Origin: Acidobacteriota bacterium
GTDB taxonomy: Bacteria; Acidobacteriota; Vicinamibacteria; Vicinamibacterales; SCN-69-37
Length of the DNA stretch: 52,129 nt
Direction: 5' to 3'
NCBI GenBank assembly: GCA_005799825.1
Contig: SYFT01000006.1
Location: 1 to 52,129, forward strand
Below are positions 43,960-52,129 of this stretch, piece by piece. Made by a program: the position numbers and the translations under genes. The number at the start of each line of letters is the position of its first letter. Positions within the stretch are counted from its first letter, which is position 1. A model generated the notes under the pieces. The model ran no database searches. It was not told the DNA's origin and was given only the letters and a program-made list of their open reading frames with translations.

Positions 43960-45974
43960 AAACGCCCCCCTAATACTTCGTGCACCACGATCGCCTGGGC
44001 CTTGCCCTTCACCATAATCGCACCAAGCTCGCGCGTCGGCACAATCGTCGTCAGTCTCGATCTCACGGCCTCGCTGATGAGGATCCGCACGCCGTGCTCC
44101 TTGGTCGCCGACTCGAGACGCGAACCCAGATTGACCGAGTCTCCGATCACCGTATAACTCATGACCGTGTCGGACCCGATGTTACCCGCAATCATGTCCC
44201 CGGAGTTGATGCCAATCCCAATGTCCACGGTGGGCATGCCCCGGGCCTTCCAGTCGGCGTTGAGCCGGTTCAGCTCCTGAACCATCTCAAGGGCCGCGGC
44301 CACGGCATGGTCAGCATGGTGCGGGTCGGTCACGGGTGCGCCGAACAGGCCCATCACCATATCGCCCACGAACTTATCTAGAGTGCCTTGGTGCCGGAAC
44401 AAGACGGCCACCATCGCGGAGAAATACTCGTTGAGCTGCGCCACCACGGCTTCCGGCGTGGCCTTTTCCGAGGCGGTCGTAAACCCGCGAATATCCGAAA
44501 AGAGGACGGTCATTTCGCGGCGCTGGCCACCCAGTCGTGCGAGCGACGGATCTGCCACCAGATGCGCAAATACATCGGGTGACACGTACCGGCCGAATAG
44601 TTGTTTCATTTCGCGCTTCGCACGCCCCTCAACGAAATATTGCCAGGCGGTGCCGCCGAAAGTGGCGAGCCCGAGGCCCAACACCGGCGGCACGAGGCTG
44701 ACCCACACGCCCGCCCCAATCGCTGCGGTCGTCGCCCAGACGAGGATGGCGCCCAGGACCAGGACCACGCCCACCGCCCATCCGACGGGCAGCACCACGG
44801 CCACAACCCCGGCCACAAGGCTGACGCCGGCAATGGTCAATACGTCCACAGTAGTGCCAGCCTTGCGCATGAACCGCTGCGACAACACGTCATCAACTGT
44901 CGCCGCGTGAAGCTGAGCGCCCGGCATGGACGGGCCGCCGAACGGCGACGGGTACGTGTCCTTCAGGCCGGGAGCGGTGGTGCCGATGAACACGTACTTC
45001 CCTCGGAACTCAGCTGGGTCCACGAGGGGTACGGCGCCATTCAGCAACAGGTCTTCGGAACGCAACAGGTCTATAAACGAATAGGCCGGATATGTGCGTT
45101 GCCCTTTCGCATCTGCATAGGGTCCGCGTAATCGAAGCAACATCTGACGCGACGGTAGTGCTTCACCGGTGGTCGAGCGCGCGGGTGCGGCCAGCAGTGG
45201 CACTTGCGCCGAGCCGACACGCAGGATCGACTGGTCCATCGAGACTGCCAAGGCCGGCACCCGATCGGCGGCCAGGAATGACGCCAGCCCGAGCCAGGGC
45301 ACCGGCCGCCCTTGAGCGACGACAAACGGTAGCACGCGGCGCACCGTACCGTCGGGGTCGAGTTCCAGCATGGTGTGGCCGACCGCCGCGCTTGCCGCGG
45401 CGAGGTTTGCAAACGGCAGGCGCAGGTACGGCCGCACATAGAAGCCGGTCCCCGGGTCGTAGTTCACGCCGGGCAGCGGCGGCGCGGTGGGCACCGGTGC
45501 TTCCGCGGTGGACGAGCCTTCAAAAATCGCTTCAGCCGCCAGCACCACGTTTCCGGCGCGCCTGACGCTTTCAACAAGCGCAGCATCCGATTCGGCGCCC
45601 GACATGGTCGCGCCGCTGTCTCCCAGCGGAAACGCACCGCGAAGATCCCGGTCCACGAACAGCACATCGTAGGCGATGACCTTCGCCTGCCCGCGCGTAA
45701 GAAAATCCACCACGGCCGAGTGCACCACCCGCGGCCACGGCCATCGGCCAAACGTAGGTTCCAGTAGTCGCAGCGACGATTCATCGATTTCGACGATGAC
45801 TATGTCCTGATGCGCCGCACCACCTCGCGCGAGGCTGGTGCCATGCGTGGCCACGATCCGGCGGTCGTACGTGGAAAGCTCCTGGTCGGTAAAGACCTGG
45901 AACAGGCCGAGGCCGGAGGCCAGCGCCCACGCCAGGCCGCCGATGGCGAGACCGCTCGCGACTTTTCTCATCAA
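43956..45974 (-). CDS. adenylate cyclase with CHASE2 sensor domain
   Basis: YDRRIVATHGTSLARGGAAHQDIVIVEIDESSLRLLEPTFGRWPWPRVVHS; MTVLFSDIRGFT, LDKFVGDMVMGLFGAP, YTVIGDSVNLGSRLE. Confidence 0.95.
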   Translation of the reverse strand: MMRKVASGLAIGGLAWALASGLGLFQVFTDQELSTYDRRIVATHGTSLARGGAAHQDIVIVEIDESSLRLLEPTFGRWPWPRVVHSAVVDFLTRGQAKVIAYDVLFVDRDLRGAFPLGDSGATMSGAESDAALVESVRRAGNVVLAAEAIFEGSSTAEAPVPTAPPLPGVNYDPGTGFYVRPYLRLPFANLAAASAAVGHTMLELDPDGTVRRVLPFVVAQGRPVPWLGLASFLAADRVPALAVSMDQSILRVGSAQVPLLAAPARSTTGEALPSRQMLLRLRGPYADAKGQRTYPAYSFIDLLRSEDLLLNGAVPLVDPAEFRGKYVFIGTTAPGLKDTYPSPFGGPSMPGAQLHAATVDDVLSQRFMRKAGTTVDVLTIAGVSLVAGVVAVVLPVGWAVGVVLVLGAILVWATTAAIGAGVWVSLVPPVLGLGLATFGGTAWQYFVEGRAKREMKQLFGRYVSPDVFAHLVADPSLARLGGQRREMTVLFSDIRGFTTASEKATPEAVVAQLNEYFSAMVAVLFRHQGTLDKFVGDMVMGLFGAPVTDPHHADHAVAAALEMVQELNRLNADWKARGMPTVDIGIGINSGDMIAGNIGSDTVMSYTVIGDSVNLGSRLESATKEHGVRILISEAVRSRLTTIVPTRELGAIMVKGKAQAIVVHEVLGGRL

Positions 45975-46045
45975 CCTGTGAAGAGTAGCCTGTTGCGGGT
46001 CGTCCGCCTACGCCGAATAGTCGCTGCGCTCCTGGCTCTGGCGGA

Positions 46046-46116
46046 CAGCCTTCGCAATGCGTTCGCTGGCTCGCCAGTCGTAGCAGTGAGCGAAGCGAAC
46101 GTTCTTGCGAAGGCTG
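46046..46116. repeat. inverted repeat overlapping the 3' end of tRNA-Glu
   Basis: CAGCCTTCGCAA-tg-CGTTCGCT vs AGCGAACG-ttc-TTGCGAAGGCTG. Confidence 0.75.
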
Positions 46117-46189
46117 GTAGCGGTACGGGGATTCGAACCCCGGTTCTGTGGTTGAGAACCACATGTCCTAACCCCTAGACGATACCGCC
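46115..46189 (-). tRNA. tRNA-Glu(CTC), CCA encoded
   Basis: RC ggcggtatcgtctaggggttaggacatgtggttCTCaaccacagaaccggggttcgaatccccgtaccgctacca folds as cloverleaf; anticodon CTC. Confidence 0.93.
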
Positions 46190-46288
46190 ATGGATGGGGC
46201 CGGTCACGACCCTAACAGGAACCCTGAACGTAGCATCGTGGCGAGAAGGTGGTCAAGTCAGAGATAATCGACAGGTTCGATTGCTGCC

Positions 46289-47059
46289 ATGACTTTGACC
46301 CGTATTTCTGCCGCCGCTCCTCTTCTGATTTTGGTCCTGACCCTGGCCACCTGCTCACCCGCGCCCACGCCGGCTGCTCCGCCACCGGCTGCCGGCGGCA
46401 AAAGGATAGACAGCGCCACGGCCGGTTCGGTGACCGGTCGCATCACATTCACGGGACAAGCTCCGAAACCCGAACTCCTGCAGATGGGCAAGGACGCCGC
46501 GTGTGTGGCCGGCGCCGGGCCCAACCCGCAAAGCGACGCGGTACTTGTGGGCGAAGATGGCGGGCTCAAGAACGTCTTCGTCCACGTCAAGGCGACGTTT
46601 GATGAATACACCTTCGACACACCGGCCGAAGCCGTCACCATGGACCAGAGGGGGTGCGTATATGCGCCGCGGGTGTTCGGCGTGCGCGTGGGCCAGCTGA
46701 TCGAAATTGTAAACAGCGATGACACGGTGCACAACGTGCACGCCCTGCCGATGCAGAACCAGGAATTCAATGAGAGTCAGCCGCGCGCCGGGATGCGCAC
46801 GACGAAGATTTTCACCGTGCCTGAAGTGATGGTGCGATTCAAGTGCGACTTCCACGGATGGATGGCCGCGCATGTCGGCGTGATGAGCCATCCGTTCTTC
46901 GCGGTCACCGACGCCGCCGGCGCATTCAACCTCAAGGGACTGCCGCCGGGCATGTACACCATTCAGGCCTGGCACGAGACGTTTGGCACACGCACGCAGC
47001 AGGTCACAATCGCCGCAGGCAGCCAGCAGAGCGTGATGCTGGCCTTTGGCCCGGCCTGA
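46289..47059 (+). CDS. cupredoxin/carboxypeptidase-regulatory-like lipoprotein
   Basis: TLATCSPAPTPAAPP lipobox; IVNSDDTVHNVHALPMQNQEFN; VMVRFKCDFHGWMAAHVGVM. Confidence 0.82.
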   Translation: MTLTRISAAAPLLILVLTLATCSPAPTPAAPPPAAGGKRIDSATAGSVTGRITFTGQAPKPELLQMGKDAACVAGAGPNPQSDAVLVGEDGGLKNVFVHVKATFDEYTFDTPAEAVTMDQRGCVYAPRVFGVRVGQLIEIVNSDDTVHNVHALPMQNQEFNESQPRAGMRTTKIFTVPEVMVRFKCDFHGWMAAHVGVMSHPFFAVTDAAGAFNLKGLPPGMYTIQAWHETFGTRTQQVTIAAGSQQSVMLAFGPA

Positions 47060-47060
47060 A

Positions 47061-47936
47061 ATGCCGTCCACACCTTCGCGCGTCGCCGATTGGATCACGC
47101 TCGCCAAGATCCGGGTGAATACCCTGGTCGTTGCCACCACCGCGGGCGGTTACTACATGGCCACGCCTGGCGACGTGGATCTGGCGCGTCTGGCGACCAC
47201 ATGCGTTGGCACGGCGCTTGTGGCCGGCGGCGCGGCTGCGTTTAACCAGGTAAGTGAGCGCGATACCGATGCCCTGATGGACCGCACCAGGAACCGGCCT
47301 GTGGCGGGGCTCCGGATGTCGCCGGGCGAAGGCCGCATCGTCGCCGCAGTACTTTCAGCCGCCGGGTTGGGCATCCTCGGTGCCACAGTGAGCATGCTGG
47401 CGATGGGGGTGGCGCTGGCCACGCTGGTCAGCTACGTCCTCTGTTACACGCCGCTCAAGCGGTATACGTCCTTTTCAACCGTCGTCGGTGCTGTGCCGGG
47501 CGCGTTGCCGCCGATGATCGGCTGGGCTGCCGCGCGCGGGTCGATCGACGAGCTGGCGGGTTGGTCGTTGTTCTTCATCATGTTCATTTGGCAACTGCCG
47601 CACTTCCTGGCCATCGCGTGGATTTATCGCGAGGACTACAGCCGCGCGGGCCTACCGATGTTACCGGTGATCGACCACTCGGGCGCCATGACCGGACGCC
47701 AAATGGCGCTCTGGGCCGCCACGCTGGTGCCGGTCAGCGTGATGCCCACGGTGGTAAGTCTGGCTGACCAGACGTACGGCATCGGCGTGCTGATTCTCGG
47801 CCTGATGCAGTTTGCCTTGACCGTCCGCTTCGCCTGGTCGCGCACCAAGACCAATGCGCGCGTGGTATTCTCCGCGTCTATTATTTATCTGCCACTCCTG
47901 TGGGCACTCATGGCAGTGGCGAAGTTGGGAAAGTAG
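47061..47936 (+). CDS. ctaB: protoheme IX farnesyltransferase
   Basis: GTALVAGGAAAFNQVSERDTDALMDRTRNRPV; YTPLKRYTSFSTVVGAVPGALPPMIGW; WQLPHFLAIAWIYREDYSRAGLPML. Confidence 0.95.
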   Translation: MPSTPSRVADWITLAKIRVNTLVVATTAGGYYMATPGDVDLARLATTCVGTALVAGGAAAFNQVSERDTDALMDRTRNRPVAGLRMSPGEGRIVAAVLSAAGLGILGATVSMLAMGVALATLVSYVLCYTPLKRYTSFSTVVGAVPGALPPMIGWAAARGSIDELAGWSLFFIMFIWQLPHFLAIAWIYREDYSRAGLPMLPVIDHSGAMTGRQMALWAATLVPVSVMPTVVSLADQTYGIGVLILGLMQFALTVRFAWSRTKTNARVVFSASIIYLPLLWALMAVAKLGK

Positions 47937-47963
47937 CAACTGGGGAGATGGGGAAATGATTCG

Positions 47964-48392
47964 ATGATCTCGGTTACCGACCTTCCGACACTGAACGCCT
48001 CGCTGAATGCGCTGTGCACGATATTGCTTGTCGTCGCGTACTTTCACATCCGGGCTCGGCGCATTGAACAGCATCGCAAGACGATGCTGGCGGCGTTTGG
48101 GACGTCGGTGTTGTTTTTGATTTCCTACGTGATTTACCATGCCCAGGTGGGATCGAAGCCGTTCCCCGGCACCGGGATGCTGCGCACGATCTACTTCGTC
48201 ATCCTGATACCGCACATCATCTTGGCAGCCGCAGTGGTGCCGCTCGCACTCATGACGCTGCGGCGGGGCCTGAAGCGCGAGGATGCCCGCCATCGCGCTA
48301 TCGCGCGGTGGACACTGCCCATCTGGCTGTTTGTCTCGGTGACCGGCGTTATCGTTTATCTGATGTTGTACTGGCCACAACCCGCTGCCTAA
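47964..48392 (+). CDS. DUF420 domain membrane protein (cytochrome oxidase assembly-associated)
   Basis: LPTLNASLNALCTILLVVAYFHIRARRIEQHRKTMLAAF...VTGVIVYLMLYW. Confidence 0.9.
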   Translation: MISVTDLPTLNASLNALCTILLVVAYFHIRARRIEQHRKTMLAAFGTSVLFLISYVIYHAQVGSKPFPGTGMLRTIYFVILIPHIILAAAVVPLALMTLRRGLKREDARHRAIARWTLPIWLFVSVTGVIVYLMLYWPQPAA

Positions 48393-49800
48393 GATTGGCC
48401 ACCGTCAGCGCGGTGTTGTTGAGCGCGCGATGATCATCCGCGTCGCAGGGGTTAGTTGTCAGGACTCCAAGAACGCAGTCGGTGCGAGTGCCACCCGGCA
48501 CCCCCATCGCTTCTCCAGGCAGGAACCAGAGGTTCCCGCGGCAGGCGAAACTTCCCCCGTTGCAAAACGGGTTCAGGCGATTGTCAGGATTAGCCCACGC
48601 CAGCAGCCGCGTGCAGTTGAACCCCTGCACGGCACAGGCGTCGTTATACGACATGACGGTTCGCCACCGCTGGCCTAGGCGGGTGTTGTTGTAGCCGTGG
48701 GCGTAGGTGTAGGGGGTGATAGCTGTGCTCACGTACCAGTCGTGGTGCGCCCCCATGTTGTGCCCCCACTCGTGGGCCACGGTCAGGCCGGGCGTGACAC
48801 ACACGGTATCCGTGACGCTGTAGCCGAACGGGTCGAACGCGGGGCTGACAGTGGACATCACGTAGGCAATTCCGCAGGCATCGGCACCGCTGCCCGGGTG
48901 CACCAGCATCATCACAAGATCGGCGCCAAACTGATTTCGCAGCGCTGCCACGCCGCTCAAGGCGCCGGCGCCGGTACGAAGGCTGGTGAGGTTCGTGCCG
49001 AAGGACCCGACTTCCGTGTACGGCACCAGAGCGCTGTGCACCAGGCGCACCCGATGCTTGACATCGCTGTTCGCATACGTTGTGTTGGTTTCGCTGAGGC
49101 CGATGTTGATGAGGTTGGCCATTCCTGCCGCACCCCCCGCGTGTTGCTGCGCCAGCGATGTGTAGACCACCATGACGTCAATGATGTCGGCCGTATCGGT
49201 AATGTTGCGATCGGCTGCGGTAGCCAGGGCCTCGGGAGAGTACGTGGGTTCGAGCGGATCCGCCTCCCGTGGAAGCGCGGCCTGATTCACCTGCGAGATC
49301 ACGTGTACTTCGCCCGCAGGCTGGGGATTGGCGGCCCGTGACTCCGCCGATGCTGGGCGAATGTTGAACGTGCCTGAGGGCATCACCACGCTGCCGGCCA
49401 GCAGTCCTCCCCCGTACACCAGCGTGACCGAGCTTCCGGGCACACCATCTACGTGCCCCACCCAGGTGACACCCGACGTATTGGGATCGAAGCGATCGAA
49501 TGCCGCGACGATGGAGACATCGGAAAAGAGTTCGAGCGACAAGGACGGTTCGCGAACCAGTTGCGGGCGGGTCCGGGGATCCGGCAGTGTGTTGACGTCC
49601 AGCGCCACCGCGCGCGACCGCATCACGCTCTGGTTGCCGGAGGCGAGGATTTGGTTTAGGGCCGCGCCCGGCAACAGCGCGTCGGTCGACAGCGAACTCG
49701 ACGACGCCTGAACAGGCCCCAGCCACGACGGGCTCAGCGCCATGACCAAGCCGGCTCCGGCCAGCACACCTGCGCGAACCAGCGACAAAGATCTACCCAT
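48349..49800 (-). CDS. M12B/reprolysin-like zinc metallopeptidase, exported
   Basis: VAHEWGHNMGAHHDWYVS (HExxHxxGxxHD); IDVMVVYTSLAQQHAGG. Confidence 0.92.
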   Translation of the reverse strand: MGRSLSLVRAGVLAGAGLVMALSPSWLGPVQASSSSLSTDALLPGAALNQILASGNQSVMRSRAVALDVNTLPDPRTRPQLVREPSLSLELFSDVSIVAAFDRFDPNTSGVTWVGHVDGVPGSSVTLVYGGGLLAGSVVMPSGTFNIRPASAESRAANPQPAGEVHVISQVNQAALPREADPLEPTYSPEALATAADRNITDTADIIDVMVVYTSLAQQHAGGAAGMANLINIGLSETNTTYANSDVKHRVRLVHSALVPYTEVGSFGTNLTSLRTGAGALSGVAALRNQFGADLVMMLVHPGSGADACGIAYVMSTVSPAFDPFGYSVTDTVCVTPGLTVAHEWGHNMGAHHDWYVSTAITPYTYAHGYNNTRLGQRWRTVMSYNDACAVQGFNCTRLLAWANPDNRLNPFCNGGSFACRGNLWFLPGEAMGVPGGTRTDCVLGVLTTNPCDADDHRALNNTALTVANLRQRVVASTTSDKR

Positions 49801-49859
49801 ACTCTGCCTCCCGCTGCAACTATACTGCCGTCCACGCGCTTTTTTTCAGGGAGACACGC

Positions 49860-50993
49860 ATGCACCCTTCGCCCCGATCCGTTCGCCGGCCCGACACGCG
49901 AGTCTTCGCAACGCTGACCGCCATCGCCCTTGCCGGATTGTGGCCGGCAGCTGCCCAGGCCCAGAACGCGGCTCGGCCCAGCAAGTGGACCATCGAGTTC
50001 TCCGGCGGCGTGTCCTCCTCATCGTCAGCCTCAAGCGGAGGCGCTGCGCCGACGTTTGCCCCGGGCACGCCGTTCACGACTCAATCCGGGCAGCAGAGCC
50101 GGGCAGTCTCTTCCTGGTACTTCGGCGATGGTGCGGGACTTTTAAATCAGGTGCAGGCCCGCTTCGCCGCCATCGCCGGCACGCCCTTCCCTGAAATTAC
50201 ACCGCTCGATTCCGCGTTGGGCGGCAACGCCGCAAGCCGCAAGAGCGGTGGCGCGTTTGGCATTCGCGTGGGGCGAACGCTCACGGCGAAGCTCAGCATC
50301 GAATTCAGCGCCGAGCGCAGCCTGGCGAAGCTGGGGTTGACCAGTGCACTGCAGAATGCGCTGGAAGCCAGCAGGGCCAGCTTTGAGGACGCGTTCCTGG
50401 CGTTGCTCAGCACGGCGCCGGTCACCAATCTGACGGTCTCTTCACAGCTCACCACACCCGATCGGGCGAACAGCCAGACGCGGGTGGCGGGCGCGGTGAA
50501 GTGGACAGTGCTCAGCGGAAACAAGTTAGCGGCATATATGACCGCCGGAGGCGGGGTGATGCTGAATAGCGGCGCAGGTCCTGAGGCGATCCTCAACGGC
50601 AGATATACATTCAGGCTCTTCGGCGCGTTCCTTATGGACGAAACCGACCGCGTGGTGGTGAGCGTGACTCAGCCGAAGAACAACGCGATGGGCCTTGTCG
50701 GCGGCGGATTCACATACGACCTGTCTGCGCGCACTGGAATACGAGCCGACGTGCGCTTGCTCGTGAACTCCACGAAGGAAGTGACGAAACTGACCGCTGC
50801 GCCTGCCCTTGTCACGGCTACGGCCAGCACCACCGGCGTCTTGCCCTCGGTCACAAACCCGGGGATCCAGTTCAGCACGCAACCAAACGTGCGGTCGACA
50901 ATGAGTGGCCCAAATCTGAGCCTCACGCTGTTCGAAGGCTCGGGCACCAACCGGCAGGTGGCGGTGACCATCGGGGTATTTAGGCGATTCTGA
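49860..50993 (+). CDS. exported hypothetical protein, probable outer-membrane beta-barrel
   Basis: Signal-like N-terminus ending PAAAQAQNAA; alternating beta strands; C-terminal VAVTIGVFRRF. Confidence 0.6.
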   Translation: MHPSPRSVRRPDTRVFATLTAIALAGLWPAAAQAQNAARPSKWTIEFSGGVSSSSSASSGGAAPTFAPGTPFTTQSGQQSRAVSSWYFGDGAGLLNQVQARFAAIAGTPFPEITPLDSALGGNAASRKSGGAFGIRVGRTLTAKLSIEFSAERSLAKLGLTSALQNALEASRASFEDAFLALLSTAPVTNLTVSSQLTTPDRANSQTRVAGAVKWTVLSGNKLAAYMTAGGGVMLNSGAGPEAILNGRYTFRLFGAFLMDETDRVVVSVTQPKNNAMGLVGGGFTYDLSARTGIRADVRLLVNSTKEVTKLTAAPALVTATASTTGVLPSVTNPGIQFSTQPNVRSTMSGPNLSLTLFEGSGTNRQVAVTIGVFRRF

Positions 50994-51015
50994 GTCCCGG
51001 GTCCGGGACCCTAGA
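50992..51015. repeat. octamer-type GTCC array between convergent stop codons
   Basis: gagtcccgggtccgggaccctaga. Confidence 0.65.
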
Positions 51016-52129
51016 CTAGTAAAGCAGGTACTTGGCGCGCAGCAGGCGCCAGCGCGCTTCGCCGCCGCTCCACGTGGCCGCGATGGCGGCCGGGTCGTCG
51101 CCACTCTTGAGGCGCGCCAGGCCGGAGGCTGATCCAAACAGCCGCAACGAGGAATCGATCTCGAACATGTCCGGGAACAGCCGCAGGAGCGCGGACGCGA
51201 TTTCCACGCCCATCCGCACGGGACGCACGGCATTTCTGTCGGTGACAACAATAAAGACGCCCTGGCAGGCTTCGTTGGCAAACTTGCTCGCGTTGGGCGT
51301 GAACTGTTCAGGATAAAACCGCACGCCTGGAATCGCCCGGGCGTTCAGCGCTTCGGCGAGGCGGACACCATCGATCCACGGCGCACCGACATGTTCGAAA
51401 GGCGTATCGGTGCCGCGCCCGACCGAGAGGTTCGCGCTCTCGAATGACGCGAGCCCTGTATACAGCGTGGCGGCGTAGAGGTTCCGCATGTTTGGCGACG
51501 GGCTAATCCACATCAGCCCGGTGTTATCGAACCAGCCGTCACGCCGCCAGTTGCGCATTGCCACAACCGTCAGGTCCGCGCCGATCTTTTTCTCTGCATT
51601 AAACAGCCGTGCGAGTTCGCCAAGGGTCATGCCGTGGCGGGTGGGCATAGCAGGCAGGTAGCCAATGAAGCTCACTGCATCGAGATCAAGTACAGGGCCC
51701 TCGATGTGCACGCCGCCAATGGGGTTCGGCCGATCGAGTACGAAGACCTTGATCTTGCGCGATGCCGCCTCCTCCATCACAAACGCCATCGTGGTCATGT
51801 AGGTGTAGAAGCGCGCGCCAACATCCTGCAGGTCGATGACGATGGCGTCGAGGCCGGCGAGCATCGCGTCGGTTGGACGCCGTGTGTCGCCATACAACGA
51901 GTGAATCGGCAAGTCGGTCTTGGCGTCGTGCGTGGAGGGTACGGCGGCGTCCAGAATTCCGCGGATGCCGTGTTCGGGGCTGAAGAGGGCGGCCAGCTTC
52001 ACGTCCGGGGCGGCGGCCAGCACGTCGATGGTGGCGGCGCCGTCACGCACGCGGCCGGTGTGGTTGGTGAGCAGGCCCACACGCAGGCCCTTGAGCGCGG
52101 CGAACCCGCCGGCACGAAGCACATCGATG
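51016..52129 (-). CDS. DUF1343 / NamZ-like exo-beta-N-acetylmuramidase, N-terminus beyond window
   Basis: LRVGLLTNHTGRVRDGAATIDVLAAAPDVKLAALFSPEHGIRG; IVIDLQDVGARFYTYMTTM; FVLDRPNPIGG; VGRGTDTPFEHVGAPWIDG. Confidence 0.93.
   Translation of the reverse strand, partial: IDVLRAGGFAALKGLRVGLLTNHTGRVRDGAATIDVLAAAPDVKLAALFSPEHGIRGILDAAVPSTHDAKTDLPIHSLYGDTRRPTDAMLAGLDAIVIDLQDVGARFYTYMTTMAFVMEEAASRKIKVFVLDRPNPIGGVHIEGPVLDLDAVSFIGYLPAMPTRHGMTLGELARLFNAEKKIGADLTVVAMRNWRRDGWFDNTGLMWISPSPNMRNLYAATLYTGLASFESANLSVGRGTDTPFEHVGAPWIDGVRLAEALNARAIPGVRFYPEQFTPNASKFANEACQGVFIVVTDRNAVRPVRMGVEIASALLRLFPDMFEIDSSLRLFGSASGLARLKSGDDPAAIAATWSGGEARWRLLRAKYLLY

Noticed and set aside
47939-47958. ggggagatggggaaatg as another period-8 array
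   Set aside because: Only about two units and it overlaps the likely ribosome-binding region of the DUF420 gene; too short to call.

Overview
High-GC chromosomal window (about 52 kb), probably from an acidobacterial (Vicinamibacteria-like) genome; that placement is inferred from the VWFA-related pairs, S41/M14/M19/M24 peptidases, DUF2911 and dispersed repeats. Gene content is mostly metabolic, peptidase and transport genes: fabI (partial), S41 protease, PQQ-repeat protein, MFS + hyuB + hyuA, SCO, DGQHR-domain protein, M14, HGSNAT-like, OsmC, M19, GDSL, TonB receptor, Tat-type SOD, corA, AI-2E/PerM, pssA, glutaminyl cyclase, PA0069-type radical SAM, ABC exporter, gph, two VWFA proteins, M24, proline racemase family, ornithine cyclodeaminase family, a cNMP-gated MscS/M48/CHASE2-cyclase operon, tRNA-Glu(CTC), cupredoxin/ctaB/DUF420, M12B-like and NamZ-like (partial). 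No CRISPR array, prophage or complete IS element was recognised. The most unusual signals are: (1) short-period (7-8 bp) GTCC-core tandem arrays that repeatedly abut stop codons; one octamer pair forms terminal inverted repeats around a 23S-IVP-like four-helix-bundle ORF, and another copy lies in frame inside hyuA; (2) a 51-bp near-perfect palindrome that supplies the start codon of an M24 peptidase; (3) a CHASE2 adenylate cyclase / M48 / cNMP-binding MscS operon; (4) several gene relics at junctions (histidine kinase ATPase domain, Phd antitoxin with in-frame TGA, M1 peptidase tail, DUF2911 without a start). All calls come from reading the sequence; no database search was run.
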